64,000 nucleotides of DNA, from contig JANYHM010000008.1 of NCBI GenBank assembly GCA_025359065.1, forward strand, positions 1-64,000, given 5' to 3'. This stretch comes from Synechococcales cyanobacterium GL140_1_metabinner_5_sub. GTDB taxonomy: Bacteria; Cyanobacteriota; Cyanobacteriia; Cyanobacteriales; Chamaesiphonaceae. The notes under the pieces were generated by a model that did not search any database, was not told the origin of the DNA, and worked only from the letters and a program-made list of their open reading frames with translations. Positions 26,529-35,754 of this stretch are shown in pieces (positions within the stretch are counted from its first letter, which is position 1; each line of letters starts with the position of its first letter). Both the position numbers and the translations under genes were made by a program.

Positions 26529-27200
26529 TTATTTAAGAGCAGTTAGACTAGGTGGAATTAAGACCTTATCAATCACATGGATTACACCATTGCTTGCAAC
26601 GTTATCAGCCTTGATTACTTTGGCACCACCAACAGTAACGGAACCTTTACTGGCAACGATATTGAGAGCACTACCTTCAGCACTATTTACTTTGCCAGTT
26701 TTTACATCAGCCGCCATTACTGCCCCAGAGATTACATGGTACTTCAACACCTTTTGCAGTGCTGCTTTGTTCTCAGGCTTCAGCAGCTTGTCCAAAGTGC
26801 CGGCAGGCAACTTGGCGAAGGCAGCATCAGTTGGAGCAAACAAAGTGTAAGGGCCAGTGCCAGAAAAAGCTTCTACTAATTCAGCAGCCTTGACAGCAGC
26901 TACCAACTTGCTGAAGTTTTTGTTGCTAGCAGCTAAATCTACGATGTTGCCAGCAGCGGCTGCTGGAGTGTTACCAGCAGGCTTGGCCTGGGTGGTAGTG
27001 ACAGGTCTGCCAGAACTCACAGGTTTACCTGTGGCTGCAGGCTTAGCTCCAGGCGCAACAGTGGTTGCACCCGCAGAAGTGGCACCAGGATCTTTCTTGG
27101 TGGAGGGCATAGACTGGGCTTGCAGGGCACCAAAGCTGGTGACTGTCAGGGCTAAACCTAGTGTTGCCACTACGATATTACGAAGTTTTAAGTCGTTCAT
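26529..27200 (-). CDS. Secreted fasciclin (FAS1) domain protein
   Basis: A 223-residue protein with a signal peptide (IVVATLGLALTVTSFGALQA), a low-complexity Ala/Pro/Thr/Gly spacer (about 35-85), and one FAS1 domain. FAS1 marks: GPYTLFAPTDAAFAKLPAGT, KAALQKVLKYHVISGAV, and a C-terminal IKADNVASNGVIHVIDKVLI. FAS1 domains mediate adhesion or bind extracellular polymers; in cyanobacteria they are common and of unknown partner. It is convergent with psbU and shares its terminator. Confidence 0.9.
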   Translation of the reverse strand: MNDLKLRNIVVATLGLALTVTSFGALQAQSMPSTKKDPGATSAGATTVAPGAKPAATGKPVSSGRPVTTTQAKPAGNTPAAAAGNIVDLAASNKNFSKLVAAVKAAELVEAFSGTGPYTLFAPTDAAFAKLPAGTLDKLLKPENKAALQKVLKYHVISGAVMAADVKTGKVNSAEGSALNIVASKGSVTVGGAKVIKADNVASNGVIHVIDKVLIPPSLTALK

Positions 27201-27380
27201 GCGGAGTGAGACCTCATTTTTAGTGGAATTATTTAAGATAAAACTTAATCTATCAAGTGACTGTCACCACTGTTACGATGTTCCTTGCTGCTAAAAAAAA
27301 GGTTGAAATACCATCGAGATTCCGCCAAATCTCGTAATATTAAAGAGGCCATGTTGACTTTTCTCGCACCCTAATCTGCT

Positions 27381-27974
27381 ATGTCTTCTGGGCGCACCCA
27401 CGATCGAATAACGCTAATTTCTCTACCCATCCTTACCGGGATTAGTTTGCTGTTGACCCGCAATGCCGAACTCACGTTGTGGGTGGCGGGGAGTTTTTTG
27501 TTTGGGGGTTTAATGTTTGGCCCCGATCTAGATATTCACTCTAATCAATCTATCCGCTGGGGCTGGTTGCGCTGGATGTGGCAACCTTATCGACAAGCAG
27601 TACCCCATCGATCGGCTCTTTCCCACGGTCCGATCATTGGCACAGTCTGTCGCTTGCTATATGTGGGTTTATGGGTGATTTTGCTCGCTCTACTTTACCA
27701 ATCGATCTGTTATTTTTTGAAGTGGCCAATGTGGAATGAAGTACAGATTTGGGAAATAATTAAGCAGTTTGTTACTAAGAATCACTCTACGCTGCTGGCG
27801 ATTTTTGGGGGTTTAGAAGTAGGCTCCATGAGCCATTATTCGGCAGATTTTTTGAGTTCGCTTTCTAAGAAAATCTTTGCTGAGAAAAAGCCGATTATTG
27901 ATGCAGAAGAAACCTTAGAAGCGCAGCCCAAACCTCGTAACAGCAAAAAATCTCGCCAAAGGCGCAGGACTTGA
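27381..27974 (+). CDS. DUF2227 putative metal-binding membrane protein
   Basis: A 197-residue protein starting SSGRTHDRITLISLPILTGI, with the His/Asp-rich set typical of this family: GRTHDR, FGPDLDIHSN, HRSALSHGPIIGT, MSHYSADF. Three or four hydrophobic segments suggest a membrane location (ISLLLTRNAELTLWVAGSFL, LLYVGLWVILLALLYQSICY). The pattern resembles membrane-bound hydrolases with metal-binding histidines. The C-terminus is Lys/Arg-rich (RNSKKSRQRRRT). It is convergent with hfq, 42 bp apart. Confidence 0.75.
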   Translation: MSSGRTHDRITLISLPILTGISLLLTRNAELTLWVAGSFLFGGLMFGPDLDIHSNQSIRWGWLRWMWQPYRQAVPHRSALSHGPIIGTVCRLLYVGLWVILLALLYQSICYFLKWPMWNEVQIWEIIKQFVTKNHSTLLAIFGGLEVGSMSHYSADFLSSLSKKIFAEKKPIIDAEETLEAQPKPRNSKKSRQRRRT

Positions 27975-28016
27975 TGTGTTTAACTAGTTAATAAGTAGTA
28001 GAAAAGTAAGTGTCAA

Positions 28017-28226
28017 TTACAGAGGCTTAATGTATGCGACGGCGCTCTTGCCCACAATAACCTTGCTGCCATCAGCCTGAGTCAAACAAAAATAGTCGGT
28101 ATCCTGCCAAAACAGCTCACCACTGAGCACATCAGAAGTAACTAACTTGATTTCTAAGCGGCTCTTGTCTTTAATGAGCTGCTGAATTTGGCGGGTGCTG
28201 GGCTGGTTAATATCTAGTTCTGGCAT
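28017..28226 (-). CDS. hfq: Cyanobacterial Hfq
   Basis: A 69-residue Sm-like protein: PSTRQIQQLIKDKSRLEIKL, then GELFWQDTDYFCLTQADGSK and VGKSAVAYIKPL. This is the shortened, divergent cyanobacterial Hfq. In Synechocystis it lacks strong RNA binding and acts with the pilus ATPase PilB1 to allow motility and DNA uptake. It is divergent from dapF by 48 bp, a neighbourhood seen in other cyanobacteria, which supports the call. Confidence 0.88.
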   Translation of the reverse strand: MPELDINQPSTRQIQQLIKDKSRLEIKLVTSDVLSGELFWQDTDYFCLTQADGSKVIVGKSAVAYIKPL

Positions 28227-28274
28227 GGTTCACAGTAGAATTGAGTGAGGTTATTAATCAAAGAGTAGTGCGCT

Positions 28275-29147
28275 ATGGCGATCGGCAAAGATCTTACCCA
28301 CAAAATTGAATTTACTAAATATCAAGGCTTAGGCAATGACTTCATTCTAGTGGACAATCGCCACCAGACCGAACCATGTCTTACTCCTGAGCAAGCAATC
28401 CAGCTCTGCGATCGACATTTTGGCATTGGAGGAGATGGGGTTATTTTTACTTTACCCGGTACAGATGGTGCAGACTACACCATGCGGATTTTTAACTCTG
28501 ATGGTTCCGAGCCAGAAATGTGCGGCAACGGTATTCGCTGCATGGCGGGCTTTATTACTAAACTCGAAAACAAGCTGGGTCAGCAGGTCACTTACCAGAT
28601 CCACACTGGCGCAGGGCTAATTGTGCCAGAGATTTTGGCCAGCGGTCAGATTCGGGTAGATATGGGTGAGCCAAGGTTATTAGCTGCCGAGATACCCACA
28701 AGTTTGGCAGGGTTGGATCAGAAAGTGATCGATCGACCCATCCAAGTAGCTGACAAAGAATACTTGGCCACCTGTGTTAGCATGGGCAACCCCCACTGCA
28801 TGGTCTATGTGGACGATGTAGCAGCAGTGAATTTGCCGGATATTGGGCCAAAGTTTGAGCATCACCCGGTTTTTCCCCAGCGCACTAATACCGAGTTTGT
28901 GCAGGTGGTTCGTCCTGATTACGTGAAAATGCGAGTTTGGGAAAGAGGAGCCGGGATCACCTTAGCCTGTGGCACCGGAGCCTGCGCTACAGTTGTAGCT
29001 GGGGTGTTGACTGGCCGGAACGATCGAGTCTGCACGGTCGAGCTACCCGGCGGCTGTTTAGAAATCGAGTGGTCGGCAGCCGATAACCATGTGTATATGA
29101 CTGGGCCAGCCCAGGCGGTGTTTACAGGTGAGGCAAATCTTGGCTGA
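28275..29147 (+). CDS. dapF: Diaminopimelate epimerase
   Basis: Converts LL- to meso-diaminopimelate for lysine and peptidoglycan. A 290-residue enzyme with both catalytic cysteines: [11 protein letters not shown] (about residue 85) and [12 protein letters not shown] (about 235), plus [23 protein letters not shown] and [15 protein letters not shown]. Length is slightly above the usual 275-280, as in cyanobacteria and plants. Its last codons overlap the start of the ABC-type gene downstream. Confidence 0.95.
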   Translation: MAIGKDLTHKIEFTKYQGLGNDFILVDNRHQTEPCLTPEQAIQLCDRHFGIGGDGVIFTLPGTDGADYTMRIFNSDGSEPEMCGNGIRCMAGFITKLENKLGQQVTYQIHTGAGLIVPEILASGQIRVDMGEPRLLAAEIPTSLAGLDQKVIDRPIQVADKEYLATCVSMGNPHCMVYVDDVAAVNLPDIGPKFEHHPVFPQRTNTEFVQVVRPDYVKMRVWERGAGITLACGTGACATVVAGVLTGRNDRVCTVELPGGCLEIEWSAADNHVYMTGPAQAVFTGEANLG

Positions 29148-29838
29148 TTTAAAAGTTGAGCGCCTAACTTTTTCTTTGCCTTATAAACCTTTGCTCCAGC
29201 CAGTATCGTTTACAGTTACGGCTGGTGAGGTGGTGGTGGTTACGGGGGCAAAGGGAGCGGGGAAGACTTTGCTGCTGAAGCTGCTAAATCGTTTGGTAGA
29301 GCCAACCGGTGGTCAGGTGTTTTGGGCGGGGCAAGAGTATCGATCGATTCCGCCGCCTAATCTGCGCCGCCAGGTGGCTTTTGTGGCAACAGAACCAGAT
29401 TTATTGGGCATGACGGTGCAGGAAACTTTGATGTATCCGTTGTTGGTACAAAAATTGTCACCAGCAGTGATGGAGCAGCGGTTAATTGGGGTTTTAAGTA
29501 ACGTTATGATCCCAGAAAATTGGCTAGGGAAACGAGCTGGTGAGCTGACAATAGCTGATTGTCAGCGAGTGGCAGTGGCTCGCTGTTTGATGATGGAGCC
29601 ACAGGTGCTGTTGTTGGATGATCCTTTTAAGTATTTAGATCTGGTGGTGTGGGCAGAGTTGCGATCGATGGCCAAAAAGCTTTGTTTGAGCTTAGTGGTA
29701 GCAGGCAAAAATTTGGAGTCCGATCGGGTTTTACACTTACGCAATGGTCATCTGTTGTGGGATCGAGCCGAGGTAGATTGGGTGGCGCTGGGTGAGGAGA
29801 TCGATCGCACTGAAGCAGCAGAGGCCGATTGGGATTAG
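29140..29838 (+). CDS. ABC-type ATPase with degenerate catalytic motifs
   Basis: A protein of about 232 residues with an ABC nucleotide-binding fold. Walker A is intact ([15 protein letters not shown]). Elsewhere the key residues are changed: the signature LSGGQ is LTIADCQ, the catalytic Glu after Walker B is Asp (VLLLDDPFK), and the switch His is missing (LVVAGKNLE). It may bind ATP but probably hydrolyses it poorly, if at all. TTG 29140 is favoured by AGGTGAGG six bases upstream; GTG 29128 in the same frame is possible. It overlaps dapF by 8 bp, so translation is coupled. No permease gene is near. Confidence 0.75.
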   Translation: MADLKVERLTFSLPYKPLLQPVSFTVTAGEVVVVTGAKGAGKTLLLKLLNRLVEPTGGQVFWAGQEYRSIPPPNLRRQVAFVATEPDLLGMTVQETLMYPLLVQKLSPAVMEQRLIGVLSNVMIPENWLGKRAGELTIADCQRVAVARCLMMEPQVLLLDDPFKYLDLVVWAELRSMAKKLCLSLVVAGKNLESDRVLHLRNGHLLWDRAEVDWVALGEEIDRTEAAEADWD

Positions 29839-29999
29839 GAATATGTTACTCTCAGCTTTGCATTATTACTAACATCTAGTAGCAAAGTATCGACAGATTT
29901 GTGGGGATCTGCGGCAGTTGTCATAAGAACTTTTAAACGCTGGTGAGGTTGCGTTCTGTTGCTCTGATTATATTCGTAGTTTCAGTGGGTCGATCGGAG

Positions 30000-30314
30000 T
30001 TAGCGACGTTGCTCTACAAATCTACCCGTGACATATTTATGCAGGACACTGGAGATAAGTGTTTGATAGGGGATACCTTCTTCAACGGCGATGGTTTGAA
30101 TACTTTCTAAGTCTGCTGACGACAGGCGCAGGGTGATCCGTTTGTCTTTGGCGATTCTCGTTTCGAGAGGTTTGGCTAACGCTGCTTTGGCATAACCTTG
30201 AAGTTCTTGAAAACGAGCTGGCTCTTTGACGGATTGCCACTCACCAGCCTCAAAGGTTTCTAAGAGTTCTTTTTCTTCATTATCAGAACTAATAAGCACG
30301 ATATCTTGAGTCAT
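30000..30314 (-). CDS. CopG-type (ribbon-helix-helix) antitoxin-like protein
   Basis: A 104-residue protein. The C-terminal half is a ribbon-helix-helix DNA-binding unit: DKRITLRLSSADLESIQTIA and EEGIPYQTLISSVLHKYVTG. The N-terminal half (IVLISSDNEEKELLETFEAG, then EWQSVKEPARF) is the toxin-facing region usual in CopG/BrnA-like antitoxins of cyanobacteria. Its ATG follows immediately on the TAA of the upstream gene, the tight coupling typical of toxin-antitoxin pairs. No BrnT or RelE-like toxin is found next to it. It may instead work with the small upstream protein. Confidence 0.75.
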   Translation of the reverse strand: MTQDIVLISSDNEEKELLETFEAGEWQSVKEPARFQELQGYAKAALAKPLETRIAKDKRITLRLSSADLESIQTIAVEEGIPYQTLISSVLHKYVTGRFVEQRR

Positions 30315-30530
30315 TTATCCTCGATCTAATACTTTTCCCAATCGCTGTTTGCGATGAGTCAAAATTTCCTGTTCGATTTTAACGATCGCTTCTTCTAAGT
30401 AAATTCCAGCCAGCTCCATCTCCTGACAATTTCGATGTGCATTGGCTAAAGTCTGCTTAATTTTCTCTTGTTCGGGGATAATTGGCATAGAACTTAAAGT
30501 TGCTTTGATTTCTGGTGGCAGTTTCGACAT
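30315..30530 (-). CDS. Small 71-residue protein paired with the CopG-type gene
   Basis: It starts MSKLPPEIKATLSSMPIIPE and continues with a charged, probably helical stretch (EKIKQTLANAHRNCQEMELA, EEAIVKIEQEILTHRKQR). The frame is open far upstream, but that part reads as non-coding, so ATG 30530 is chosen. It ends with TAA directly against the ATG of the CopG-type antitoxin gene. I do not recognise the family: no nuclease or gyrase-toxin motif is visible. It could be a toxin, an accessory protein, or a remnant. Confidence 0.5.
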   Translation of the reverse strand: MSKLPPEIKATLSSMPIIPEQEKIKQTLANAHRNCQEMELAGIYLEEAIVKIEQEILTHRKQRLGKVLDRG

Positions 30531-30743
30531 GGTATCTTCATTGTGTATTTTAATCATACCGCGAACCAAAGAGTTCGATAATTCACCTGGCAGGCCAGCT
30601 ATGGCAATTATCTGCATGTTACAGGGATTACTAAAACCAAGACTGCCCGAAAATATGTTCAAGCTGCTTAGGATCAAGCCACTAAGTAACAGTTCGATCG
30701 AAAAGTAGGGTATATTGCTTCCCATCAGCACTAGACTCAGCCT

Positions 30744-32852
30744 ATGTCCGTTTCGCCCGCCAACCGTCGGCCACCGCTGCTACTCGTTGTAGATGATGAT
30801 GAAGTCATTAGAAAAATCTTGACACAAAACTTGGCCGAAGAAGGCTATCAAATTGTCGAGGCCAAAAACGGCGAAGCTGCCCTGGTAATGTATCAGCAGG
30901 TGCAGCCCGACATGGTGCTTTTAGATGGCATTATGCCCGTGATGGATGGCTTTGAATGCTGCGCCAAACTGCAAGAACTCCCCAATGGCCCCCAGACCCC
31001 CGTACTGATTATTACCGGGCTGGAAGAAACCAGCTACGTCGATCGAGCATTTCAGGTCGGTGCTGCCGATTACATTACCAAACCAATCCACTGGCCAGTA
31101 ATGCGCCAGCGTGTCCGTCGCCTGCTGCAACAATCCCAGCTTTACTCTGATCTAGAAACCTCCAACCTAGCTCTGCGTCAAACCGCCCAGCAGCTTCAAG
31201 AACAAAACCGCCTGCTAGAACAGGCGAAACAGGCCGCCGAAACTGCCAACCGTGCTAAAAGCTCCTTCCTGGCTGCTATGAGCCACGAAATTCGCACGCC
31301 CATGAATGGAGTAATTGGCATGACTGGCCTGTTGCTAGACACCGAGCTAGATACCCAGCAATACGATTTTGTGAACACCATTCGGAGCAGTGGTGATGCC
31401 CTGTTGACTTTGATCAATGACATTTTAGATTTCTCCAAAATTGAATCGGGCAAACTAGAGCTAGAACAGCAGCCGTTAAATATCCGTGACTGCATCGAAG
31501 AAACCCTCGATATGATGGCTCCCAAAGCTTCGGAGCAGGGCTTAGAACTGGCTTACTTAATCTACAAAAACACTCCCAGCAACGTGATTGGGGATGTCAC
31601 CCGCATCAAACAAATCTTAGTCAATTTGGTGGGTAACGGAGTCAAGTTTACGCCCAAAGGCGAAGTAATTATTGCCGTCACCAGCCACAAAATAGGCGAT
31701 CGCAATTCGGCCTTTAGTGACCCCGACCCTACCTACGAAATCAAATTTGCCGTCAAAGATACCGGCATTGGTATTCCTGGGGACAAGCTCGATCGGCTGT
31801 TTCAGGCTTTTAGTCAAGTAGATTCTTCTACCACCCGCAACTACGGCGGCACGGGGTTAGGCTTGGCGATTAGTCGCCGCTTAGTCGAAATTATGCAGGG
31901 CAAAATGTGGGTAGAAAGCCAAGAGCACTATGGCTCTACTTTTTATTTTACGATCACTGCTAAAGCCGCTCCAGCAAGGCATCTTACCCCTAAGGCTGAA
32001 TCTCCACAGGCTGCTCAGTTACAAGGCAAACGGTTATTGATTGTAGAAGACAACAAAACTCATCGACAGATTTTAAATCTGCAAACCCAAGCATGGGGAA
32101 TGATTCCGGTGGTGACTTGCTCTGGAGCCGAGGCGCTGCGCTACCTAGAGCGCCAAGAGCCTTTTGACCTAGCGGTTTTGGATATGCAGATGCCCGAAAT
32201 GGATGGCATTGAACTAGCTACCAGAATTCGCCAGATGGCTTTTTATCGACACCTACCGTTAGTGGTGCTAAGTTCTTTGGGTGTAAGCAAAATCGATGCA
32301 GTTAAAGTAGATTTTGCGGCAATTTTGAGCAAGCCCATCAAGCAATTACAGTTGCATGATGTTTTGGCCAAGGTGTTGGGTGGTCGATCGGACTTAATGG
32401 AACAGGTGCGCAACGAACAAGAAACCGCCAACAAAATCCCCGATCCTTCTCACTCTCTAAGGATTTTGTTAGCTGAAGATAATTTGGTGAACCAAAAAGT
32501 AGCAATTCACATGCTAAAAAAAATTGGCTACCAGGCAGATGTAGTGATGAATGGTTTGGAAGCGATCGAAACTCTCCAGAAATCTATTTATGATGTAGTG
32601 CTAATGGATCTACAGATGCCCAAAATGGATGGTATTGAGGCCACTCGTCATATTATTTCTCGCTTTCCACCCGAGCGTCGCCCCCAAATTGTCGCGATGA
32701 CTGCTAATGCTATGGAAGGCGATCGAGAAATCTGTTTGGCAGCCGGCATGAATGACTATATTACTAAACCCATTAGCATTGAGCAATTAGCCAAAGCTTT
32801 AAGCAACTGTTGTCCGATCGCTTCCCGCGCTAGCCATGCAACTTTAAATTAA
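30744..32852 (+). CDS. Hybrid histidine kinase: REC-HisKA-HATPase-REC-REC
   Basis: A 702-residue soluble signalling protein with no membrane segment. Order: receiver 1 (phospho-Asp in [13 protein letters not shown], about 60), coiled coil (about 130-170, [20 protein letters not shown]), HisKA with the H box [19 protein letters not shown] (about 180), HATPase with [18 protein letters not shown] and GGTGLGLAI (about 290-400), receiver 2 ([11 protein letters not shown], about 480), and receiver 3 ([12 protein letters not shown], about 625). Three receivers point to a phosphorelay, but no HPt domain is present. The 5' receiver suggests it takes input from another kinase. It is upstream of and cotranscribable with the DHNA-CoA thioesterase gene, 15 bp apart. 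Confidence 0.92.
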   Translation: MSVSPANRRPPLLLVVDDDEVIRKILTQNLAEEGYQIVEAKNGEAALVMYQQVQPDMVLLDGIMPVMDGFECCAKLQELPNGPQTPVLIITGLEETSYVDRAFQVGAADYITKPIHWPVMRQRVRRLLQQSQLYSDLETSNLALRQTAQQLQEQNRLLEQAKQAAETANRAKSSFLAAMSHEIRTPMNGVIGMTGLLLDTELDTQQYDFVNTIRSSGDALLTLINDILDFSKIESGKLELEQQPLNIRDCIEETLDMMAPKASEQGLELAYLIYKNTPSNVIGDVTRIKQILVNLVGNGVKFTPKGEVIIAVTSHKIGDRNSAFSDPDPTYEIKFAVKDTGIGIPGDKLDRLFQAFSQVDSSTTRNYGGTGLGLAISRRLVEIMQGKMWVESQEHYGSTFYFTITAKAAPARHLTPKAESPQAAQLQGKRLLIVEDNKTHRQILNLQTQAWGMIPVVTCSGAEALRYLERQEPFDLAVLDMQMPEMDGIELATRIRQMAFYRHLPLVVLSSLGVSKIDAVKVDFAAILSKPIKQLQLHDVLAKVLGGRSDLMEQVRNEQETANKIPDPSHSLRILLAEDNLVNQKVAIHMLKKIGYQADVVMNGLEAIETLQKSIYDVVLMDLQMPKMDGIEATRHIISRFPPERRPQIVAMTANAMEGDREICLAAGMNDYITKPISIEQLAKALSNCCPIASRASHATLN

Positions 32853-32867
32853 TGCTTTAAAATAACT

Positions 32868-33266
32868 ATGGAATATCGTTGGGACTACCAAATACAGCTA
32901 CGTGACACCGATGCAGCCGGAGTAGTATATTTCGCTAATTTTTTAACTATTTGCCATGGGGCCTATGAAGCTTCTTTGAGTGCAGCAGGGATTAATCTGA
33001 GGCTACTGATTAGTAACCCAGACGCAGCCTTGCCTATTATCCATGCCAGCGGAGATTTTAAGCAGCCTCTATATTGTGGCGATCACCTCCAAGTATTATT
33101 AGTGCCTAGTCAAGTCAATGAAAGTGAGTTTCAGGTAAATTATCAGTTGTGTTTGGCGAATGGCCAGGTGGCGGGGACAGCTTTGACCAAGCATGTGGCC
33201 ATTGGGCTACAAGATCGGCGGCGCACTGCCCTGCCATCTTTTATTAAGGCTTGGATTGCCGGTTGA
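32868..33266 (+). CDS. 1,4-dihydroxy-2-naphthoyl-CoA hydrolase (hotdog thioesterase)
   Basis: A 132-residue 4-hydroxybenzoyl-CoA-thioesterase-like protein with the catalytic Asp in LRDTDAAGVVYFANFL and a hotdog helix CHGAYEASLSAAGI. Cyanobacterial members (such as Synechocystis slr0204) release 1,4-dihydroxy-2-naphthoate from its CoA ester in phylloquinone synthesis for photosystem I. Length and motifs fit that group. It follows the hybrid kinase by 15 bp. Other thioester substrates cannot be excluded. Confidence 0.85.
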   Translation: MEYRWDYQIQLRDTDAAGVVYFANFLTICHGAYEASLSAAGINLRLLISNPDAALPIIHASGDFKQPLYCGDHLQVLLVPSQVNESEFQVNYQLCLANGQVAGTALTKHVAIGLQDRRRTALPSFIKAWIAG

Positions 33267-33322
33267 TGAAAATTCTGGATGATTTAGCGGATCAGAGTAG
33301 CTTCAAAGCTCTGTACAGCAAT

Positions 33323-33723
33323 TCATTTTTGATTCAACCAGCTTTCAACGTCTGCCAAGCTAACAAAATCAAATAGAGCCTCCCCCAGATCTTCTAACTG
33401 AGATACGGTTAATTGCTGGATTCGATCGGAAACAGAAGATGGCAAGTCACCCAGCCGCCGAGCTAGCATCCGCAGTAGCATTCTGGCTTCACCAACTAAT
33501 TCACCTTCGGCTTTCGCATCTTGATAAACTCGTGTTTGTTGTAGCGTGATGTCTAACATGGCATCTACCTCGTCTCGGGTTAAGTTAGTGAATTTATAGA
33601 CGATTTGACTTCGATCAAATCAAAAACATATCGATCGGCATCAACCGGCGATCGATCTAGTAAATCGAATAATAATGTCGGGGATTGTCTGAATAGCTGG
33701 TAAAAGATTGTGTCGCGGGGCAT
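33323..33723 (-). pseudogene. Rpn-family (DUF2887/DUF4351) nuclease pseudogene with internal deletion
   Basis: On the minus strand ATG 33723 opens with MPRDTIFYQLFRQSPTLLFD and runs to YVFDLIEVKS, the N-terminal part of Rpn/PD-(D/E)XK 'recombination-promoting nuclease' proteins. The central catalytic part is missing. Reading then resumes in another frame with QIVYKFTNLTRDEVDAML (from about 33608), continuing to the C-terminal DUF4351-like part (LLRMLARRLGDLPSSVSDRI, QLEDLGEALFDF), stop at 33323. About 150 residues are lost and the frame is shifted at the junction, so no functional nuclease can be made. The last 78 codons from ATG 33559 could still be expressed as a fragment. Confidence 0.75.
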
Positions 33724-33833
33724 AAGTATCGAGGCTGATTCTTAAATATCTTACTGCTCGACGAGCATAATCAGCTAACTTAGTCTTCTGCGATTGCGAT
33801 CGACCACCAACTAATCCTGTCCGTAGAGCTAGA

Positions 33834-34781
33834 ATGGAAGCAAGGCTGAACATGGGACTTAGCATGATACAAAAAATCAAACAGAAAATAACATTTTCCG
33901 TGCTGGTGATCGGAGCATTATCATTACTTGCAGTGATTTGGAGGGTGCAACAAGTTAGTGTTAATGACCTTGGTAATAAAATTAACAGGCTGCAATCTAA
34001 CGTAGAGAAGCTTTCTGAGCCGAAAGATTTGTTGGAGAAGCTCAAGATAGAGAAAGATATTGTCGTCATCGAAAAAGATAGAACCACTATTCAGAATGGT
34101 GTTTACACTACGCTGGTTCAGGCTCTGGGAGGATTGATTTTGAGTGTTACGGCCTATGTGGGATACCGGAATTTAAAAGTTGCTGAAGATAAGCAGGTGA
34201 CGGAGAGATTTAGTAAGGCGATCGAGCATTTGGGTAACGACAAAATAGATATCCGACTAGGTGGCATCTATGCTTTAGAACAAATCATGGGTGATTCACC
34301 CAAGTATCACTGGACGATTGTAGAGATTATCAGTGCCTTTATTCGTGAGCGATCGCCAGTAACTAATGATCAGGATGGAGAAAACAAAATGCCCGGTGTC
34401 GATATCAAGGCCGCGATGTCTATACTTGCCAGAAAAAAAGTGGACAACGATCCCCCAAGAAAGAGTATCGATTTAAGGAGGGCGAACTTATTCGGAATAG
34501 AACTTGAAAAAGTAGCAAATTTAAGTCAGACTAATTTGGAGAGAGCTAATCTGAACGGAGCCAGTCTGTGGGAAGCTAATCTGGAAGGAGCTAATCTACA
34601 GGAAGCTGATCTCCGGAAAGCTTGTCTGGTCAGAGCTAATCTGAAAGGAGTTTTTCTGGGGCAAGCTAATCTGGAGGCGGCTAATCTGCGGGGAGCTAAT
34701 CTGGGGAATGCGATAGGATTGACTCCTCAACAAATAAAAGATGCTATATGTGACGAAGGTGTTCTAGAGAGACTTCGCTGA
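33834..34781 (+). CDS. Pentapeptide-repeat protein with two membrane segments
   Basis: A 315-residue protein. Two hydrophobic stretches (about 18-36, ITFSVLVIGALSLLAVIW; about 95-113, VQALGGLILSVTAYVGY) enclose a coiled coil. After them comes ERFSKAIEHLGNDKIDIRLG and GGIYALEQIMGDSPKYHW, common in cyanobacterial membrane pentapeptide proteins. The C-terminal third holds A(N/D)LxxA repeats (NLERANLNGASLWEANLEGA and so on) that form a right-handed square helix. The role is unknown. Three ATGs are near the start (33834, 33852, 33864); none has a strong ribosome site. It overlaps no gene but lies back to back with the Rpn pseudogene. Confidence 0.8.
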   Translation: MEARLNMGLSMIQKIKQKITFSVLVIGALSLLAVIWRVQQVSVNDLGNKINRLQSNVEKLSEPKDLLEKLKIEKDIVVIEKDRTTIQNGVYTTLVQALGGLILSVTAYVGYRNLKVAEDKQVTERFSKAIEHLGNDKIDIRLGGIYALEQIMGDSPKYHWTIVEIISAFIRERSPVTNDQDGENKMPGVDIKAAMSILARKKVDNDPPRKSIDLRRANLFGIELEKVANLSQTNLERANLNGASLWEANLEGANLQEADLRKACLVRANLKGVFLGQANLEAANLRGANLGNAIGLTPQQIKDAICDEGVLERLR

Positions 34782-34818
34782 CTATAAGTACACAGGTATT
34801 ATTTGATTTGTTACCATA

Positions 34819-35003
34819 GGTAGCAACTTAAAGCGGGACAAAATAGCAGAGACATTGCACTTGCCCTCATCCCCCAACCCCTTCTCCCAGAATTGGGAGA
34901 AGGGGAGCCGGAATATTCAACGTAGTCTCTTGCTCCCTCTCCCAAGCTTGGGAGAGGGTTGGGGTGAGGGCAAGTGCAAAATGTCCCGCTTAAAATTGTT
35001 ACC
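34819..35003. mobile_element. MITE-like element with long inverted ends (185 bp)
   Basis: The left end GGTAGCAACTTAAAGCGGGA (from 34819) and right end (to 35003) are inverted copies with 19 of 22 matches; AAGCGGGACA/TGTCCCGCTT is perfect. Inside, TTGCACTTGCCCTCA (34855-34869) faces TGAGGGCAAGTGCAA (34965-34979), and each arm carries its own hairpin (CTTCTCCCAGAATTGGGAGA; CCCTCTCCCAAGCTTGGGAG). No reading frame is present. The CCCTCATCCCC..CAACCCCTTCTCCC words are widely scattered in cyanobacteria. A transposase would have to act in trans. Confidence 0.75.
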
Positions 35004-35030
35004 CGTCACCATTGCTCGATCGCCCCACTA

Positions 35031-35630
35031 CTAAAACTGACCAAGCATCCACACCAGTACCGCAAGCAAATCCTCCACAGGCAAAATAGAGTATTCCGTG
35101 GGATCTAGAAAAACGTTGTTGCCCTGCATCTGCAAAAACTGCCAGAGAGAACCATTTGTGACAATGCCATAAACTTGCTCCAGCGGCTCACCCCGTTCTG
35201 CATTAAACCTTTGTGCCGCAAACATCTCAGCGATACACTGATACCAGCCATCTTCTAAGATGCCTTTCTTGGCCTCCACCAAAGCAATCACCGGCGCATT
35301 GAGAACTATTTGGTCTGGAGACCTACTGCTCAAAAAGTCACAGACCCCATTCAAACCCAAATCCTTATCTACATTGAACTCCTTCCCCGAAAACACGCTG
35401 ATGTTATCGTTTAAAAGCTTCCGCAGTTCCACCAGCACCGGAGCAATCATAAACTCCGAGCGTGCCTTCTCCGAACCAGCTAGCTTCGCCAGTGGTAAAG
35501 TCCTCGCTAACGTTTCCGGCAACCAGGCACTGGGCAAAACCGGTGTCAACGCTGGCAAAAAAGCCTGAGATTGCAGCCTCAAACCCAACTTTTTCTCTAC
35601 ATCATCATTGGTGAAAGTGTTGTACGGCAT
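35031..35630 (-). CDS. PD-(D/E)XK-like protein, paralogue 1
   Basis: A 199-residue protein with a nuclease-like pattern: GLNGVCDFLSSRSP (Asp), VIALVEAKKGI (E-x-K) and a following Gln/Glu helix (YQCIAEMFAAQRFNAERGEP), then VYGIVTNGSLWQFLQ. This resembles the restriction-endonuclease fold core of type I HsdR N-termini and related solitary proteins. It is a clear paralogue of the next upstream gene, about 40 percent alike by eye in the centre. No methylase or specificity subunit is adjacent. Function unknown; the nuclease activity is inferred from motifs only. Confidence 0.7.
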   Translation of the reverse strand: MPYNTFTNDDVEKKLGLRLQSQAFLPALTPVLPSAWLPETLARTLPLAKLAGSEKARSEFMIAPVLVELRKLLNDNISVFSGKEFNVDKDLGLNGVCDFLSSRSPDQIVLNAPVIALVEAKKGILEDGWYQCIAEMFAAQRFNAERGEPLEQVYGIVTNGSLWQFLQMQGNNVFLDPTEYSILPVEDLLAVLVWMLGQF

Positions 35631-35754
35631 TAGGTCAATACCAATTTTAGAAAGCCTGCTAAATATTCATTTTAGCAGCTATTTCATCGTCACTTATGCA
35701 CTGTGGAAGTGATGTCTTTAGCATCGATCGGTAGCAAAAACCACGATCAACAAT

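Noticed and set aside
33641-34087. A 148-codon open frame on the minus strand overlapping the pentapeptide-repeat gene
   Set aside because: Its sequence has no family resemblance in the part opposite the pentapeptide gene. The real minus-strand signal is the Rpn remnant in another frame.
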